Positions 60,833-64,000 of a DNA stretch of 64,000 bases are shown here, one piece after another (the stretch's first letter is position 1; each line of letters starts with the position of its first letter). The notes beneath the pieces are model-generated. The model saw only the letters and a list, made by a program, of their open reading frames with translations. It did not search any database and was not told the origin of the DNA. Origin of the DNA: Epithemia pelagica (taxonomy: Eukaryota; Bacillariophyta; Bacillariophyceae; Surirellales; Surirellaceae); contig OX337237.1 of assembly GCA_946965045.2 (NCBI GenBank), forward strand, positions 620,001-684,000, given 5' to 3'. Both the position numbers and the translations under genes were made by a program.

Positions 60833-61813
60833 GGTAATACAGTTTGTGCAAGAACCCTTTCCAATAGCTGGACTTTATACACTTGGATCTTTTGAATGTA
60901 GTAGAAGTAGGATCTCTCCAGAGTCAATCCACAATAATGTCACTTGTTCAATGGATCAACGACACAACACATGAACTTGGTTGGCTCTTCTATTCCAGAT
61001 GAAATGGTATATTATAGTTTCCGAGGATGGATCAAGGATGGTCCGATGGATTTGTGCGTTGGACCGTAGAGGTTCTCGAAATCCTTGAGTTGTCGTCAAG
61101 TCGTGGAGAACAACCAAAACCAACCAGGATATCGGCAGTTGTTTGTACGTCTCGAACGAAGAAGAAGAGGAGTGTTCTTTGCTAATGACACTCTCCTCTT
61201 CCCCCACAGCAAAAGTGTGTGATGATTCTCTCCAACACGAACAACAACAACAACAGCCACCCAACTACATACAGCAGAGATGGCTTGTCATTCCCTCGGT
61301 CTCTTCTTTCTCTCGCTCGTCCCTTTGTCCGATGAATGAATGCGATGAGTCGTACGGAGGACGTTCGGTTCTGTGTCAGATGTCAGCTGCTATGCCATGC
61401 GTATTGTGCCTATTGATTATTGGGATACTAAGGTTAGGAGTAGAAGGGAAAAAAGCGAGCACACAGCACACAGCACATCACACAATTACAAATTTCACCC
61501 ATGCACGTGGACCTTGTCCGACTTTGAGACAACGCCTGAGCGTCTTGATCATGAGCAATTTCTAACTAGCAGTAGAAATCATCATTTTTGAACTGCTAGG
61601 AGTAGATAGTCTGTCACGGACGAATCGGTTCCACCCCCTCTAGCTAGCAAAGGTAGCGGGCGGTTTCATCTAGGTAGAGAGGAGTGTTGGTCCATTCGGC
61701 AAAGATCATGCGATGGTCCACAGTCCCACACGTCCAAACACTCAACATCCTATCCATGATAGGATGGTTTGCTCCTCGGTTGCTGTTCATTGTCGGTGTT
61801 GTTGGTGTTGTTG
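60833..61813. other. Intergenic, nothing recognised
   Basis: Upstream of the TPR gene and downstream of the four-helix membrane protein. The longest plus frame (61143-61565) has no recognisable domain and is probably non-coding. Confidence 0.4.
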
Positions 61814-62314
61814 TTAGGGCAAGGATTGATACTGGTGATTGGCCCGTCGATGTTCCAATTCGGACACGGCCAGGCCAATGGTGACCAATCCGGTCAGGGC
61901 CCAGGAGGCACACATGGCCATGGCAAAGGCTTGATAGGACGGACTGCCATAGGAAATGTCGTGCGCTTGCAAGAAGAGTCGTTGGAAAATACCACGGACT
62001 CCAAAATACACATACATGCCACTTCCCACCAACCCAAAGTACGGCCACAGAGTTTGGTGTCGACTCGGCAGCAACAACAACAAGAGACCGGCGACCCCCA
62101 AGGTCCACACGACGAGAAGCGTATCCGTCACTGCTTCGCCTTGTAAATCGGCCCACAAGGTGGGATTCACCGAATCGGCCGGTTCCGACAAGCCGAATTG
62201 CATCGCCACGTTGGGTGCCACAAAGACGAGAACTTGTCCCATCCAACACACAATCAAACACCAGAGAATCAAGAGCATGGCCCATATACGTTCGAATTGG
62301 GAATAGGCAGTCAT
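61814..62314 (-). CDS. Four-helix membrane protein, unknown function
   Basis: 166 aa from ATG 62314 (MTAYSQFERIWAMLLILW). Four hydrophobic segments: ~10-33, ~63-84 (LLVVWTLGVAGLLLLLLP), ~92-115 (YFGLVGSGMYVYFGVRGIF) and ~127-150 (AMAMCASWALTGLVTIGLAV). Short polar ends suggest a compact membrane bundle. The frame extends upstream through a Ser-rich stretch but only from a non-ATG codon. Family not recognised. Confidence 0.6.
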   Translation of the reverse strand: MTAYSQFERIWAMLLILWCLIVCWMGQVLVFVAPNVAMQFGLSEPADSVNPTLWADLQGEAVTDTLLVVWTLGVAGLLLLLLPSRHQTLWPYFGLVGSGMYVYFGVRGIFQRLFLQAHDISYGSPSYQAFAMAMCASWALTGLVTIGLAVSELEHRRANHQYQSLP

Positions 62315-63312
62315 GATGGAGGACGAGGACGAGGAGTACGACGACGAAGATGACTTTGATAAAGAGGATACTGCTGTCTGCGTGTTTCTTTTGGACAAGG
62401 TGATTTCTTAACGTTGCGAACGGTAAGGATCCTTTTTGAATCTCAATTTACATGGATTCATTGACAACGATGGAAGGAGTGTCCCCAGCTTCGCATTGCT
62501 CTCCCAAAACGCGAACCATGCTGCAATTGGATTTTCGTGGATCTTACGAATCGGTTCGGTTCTCCCCTTCAAACCTAGGCTTTGCGACCTTCCATCCAAG
62601 ACCATGGTTCGAAAAAGAAGAAAGCATATTGGAGAGCCGTTTGCTGGTTGTCTCCATGATTTCATAGAGTTTGTGGCCTGGTCGTAAATGGGGATGGGGG
62701 ATGGGATTGGGATGGGGGCCCATGTTTCTCGCTTGTCTCGCAAGTCCCGCAAACGGTTCGTTCTTGAATTCCCTACTTAATGGAGTCTGTCTGTAGTACG
62801 GATTTCGGAGAGCTGACCATTCGCCAATTGGGACGCGAGGCCTATGTCGTGCACGTGTTCTTCATTCTTCATTTAAGACCTATGCAAGCCGGGGGAGAGA
62901 ATGCCATGTTCCATGAATCTCCACAATTTCACCAAACAGCGATGGGGGAGCGACACGGACAGCCAGAAATCAAGAGAGTTCACGACGAGAGGGCAAAATA
63001 TCCCCTCTATTTTGAATCGTATCCATTCAATTATTGCAAAGCAACGGTCGGTCACCACCCGCAGCAGCAACAGCAGCCAGTGGCACGAGGAATGGCTAAG
63101 GGACGAACAATAACCGCAGCAACAACAACCAGAACCAGAACAGCAACAAGAGTAGCGATTCCGTGGTGTTTACTTGTGTGTTGAAAAACGAGAAAGACTT
63201 GACGACTATTTCACAGCAAGTAGTTTATATCATTCATAAAAGCTCCAATTAAAGACAACAACAACAAAACACACAACAACAACAGACCGGTCACAACAAG
63301 CCATTCAGTGTC
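62315..63312. other. Divergent upstream region (membrane protein / PP2C)
   Basis: No convincing gene; short frames with no family resemblance. AAC/CAA-rich sequence before 63313 resembles the 5' UTRs of other genes here. Confidence 0.4.
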
Positions 63313-64000
63313 ATGGGAAATGCGCCATCGATCGATTTGTCGCAGGGACTTCCCAATACGGAAAAATTGACGGAGCGGGGATGTTCGACGGAACAAAAGA
63401 TTGAATATGCCGTTTCGGGGATGCGAGGCTTTCGACAAAATATGGAAGACCAACACTTGTTTTGCAACAGTTTACCCGTGGAAGGACAACCCCTCGATTG
63501 TTTGAGTGACCATTCCCTCTTTGCCGTCTTTGATGGTCACGGTGGCCAATATGCGGCCAAGTATTGCAGTTGTCACTTTTTGCGGGTCTTGTCGCAACGG
63601 CCGGAAATGACGCAATACGTGCAATTGCCCAAAATTGGGGCCAAGAGTCGCTGCGATACCAATGGCATTTCCCTCATCAAGTTTGCCCTCAACAATAGCT
63701 TTTTGCAACTAGATCAAGAATTGACCAAGGAACAAATTAGTATCAACGACAAGGCTCGATCCGAACGAGAACAAAAGGCCCAAGCCAAGGCCGATGCAAC
63801 GGGTATACCGCAACCGGTCTTGCTCGCCGAACGATCGGGATCGACCTCGGTCATTGTCTTGATTACACCATCGCATATTATTTGTGCCAATGCGGGAGAT
63901 TCACGAGCCATTTTACGACGAAGCGGCAAAGTGTTGCCCCTCAGTTTTGATCACAAACCTTCCGACATTCCCGAACGCATGCGGATTGTCAAGGCGGGTG
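63313..64000 (+). CDS. PP2C-type Ser/Thr phosphatase, N-terminal part (runs off right edge)
   Basis: An open frame from ATG 63313 to the window end (229 codons seen). PP2C motifs are in order: RGFRQNMEDQH (38-48), LFAVFDGHGG (69-78; Asp74 and Gly75 ligate the two metal ions), SGSTSVIVLI (~177-186), NAGDSRAIL (~195) and LSFDHKP. The start MGNAPS is a strong N-myristoylation signal (Gly2, Ser6), suggesting membrane attachment. About 40 extra residues rich in Lys, Glu and Ala lie between the DGHGG and SGSTS blocks. The C-terminal metal-binding Asp residues lie beyond the window. It dephosphorylates Ser/Thr on proteins; the substrate is unknown. Confidence 0.85.
   Translation, partial: MGNAPSIDLSQGLPNTEKLTERGCSTEQKIEYAVSGMRGFRQNMEDQHLFCNSLPVEGQPLDCLSDHSLFAVFDGHGGQYAAKYCSCHFLRVLSQRPEMTQYVQLPKIGAKSRCDTNGISLIKFALNNSFLQLDQELTKEQISINDKARSEREQKAQAKADATGIPQPVLLAERSGSTSVIVLITPSHIICANAGDSRAILRRSGKVLPLSFDHKPSDIPERMRIVKAG

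Noticed and set aside
62780-63184. 134-codon plus frame before the PP2C gene
   Set aside because: No domain, ends in simple CAG/ACA repeats; more likely upstream untranslated DNA.
1-64000. tRNA, rRNA, CRISPR arrays and bacterial-type operons
   Set aside because: Looked for T-loop, cloverleaf and regularly spaced repeats by eye; none seen. Gene content and intron are eukaryotic. A tRNAscan-SE run would settle tRNAs.

Overview
The window looks like nuclear DNA of a diatom, probably pennate. The evidence is dense low-complexity Thr/Ser/His/Gln-rich coding, a short GT-AG intron, a Copia-type LTR retrotransposon with diatom-style gag/pol segments, a protein with a plastid-type leader (signal peptide ending AKA-FF), and eukaryotic families (bHLH, CTR copper transporter, Patched/RND, E2, kelch, PP2C). 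The species assignment is inference. No rRNA, tRNA or CRISPR array was recognised.

Layout. 1-6 kb is transposon-rich: the N-terminal part of a hAT-like transposase runs off the left edge, followed by three non-autonomous inverted-repeat elements, two with clear target-site duplications and one with flanking TA. 6.8-13 kb holds two convergent bHLH paralogues, a CTR copper transporter, and a decayed copy of the transporter's 3' end between the bHLH genes. 13.9-24.3 kb is a nested insertion: a 5'-truncated Patched-like RND gene abuts a non-LTR reverse transcriptase, which is split by a young 5.4-kb Copia-type element with two 756-bp LTRs and a 5-bp TSD.

24.4-34.8 kb holds a macro-domain remnant, a kelch gene, and a 3,283-bp segment present twice. 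Each copy carries an ~800-aa P-loop NTPase of possible Crinkler type. The two proteins have different N-termini: one has a signal peptide, the other a basic, Ser/Pro-rich start. The second copy sits inside a phospholipase-D-like gene. 35-40.6 kb contains a tandem pair of small (69/70 aa) conserved proteins, a large E2-like enzyme and a probable plastid membrane protein.

40.7-58.9 kb is built from three same-strand copies of a cassette (macro domain, DUF4246 3' half, kelch, shared 3' flank) in different states of decay. The fragment at 24.4-26.9 kb is an inverted fourth copy. Between the copies lie a full-length but broken DUF4246 gene and a TIR/HET-like protein with a CaaX end. 59.4-64 kb is calmer: a TPR protein, a four-helix membrane protein and the start of a PP2C phosphatase.

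The genes do not form a pathway. What links them is repeated segmental duplication and retroelement insertion, which has produced several chimeric or re-headed genes.
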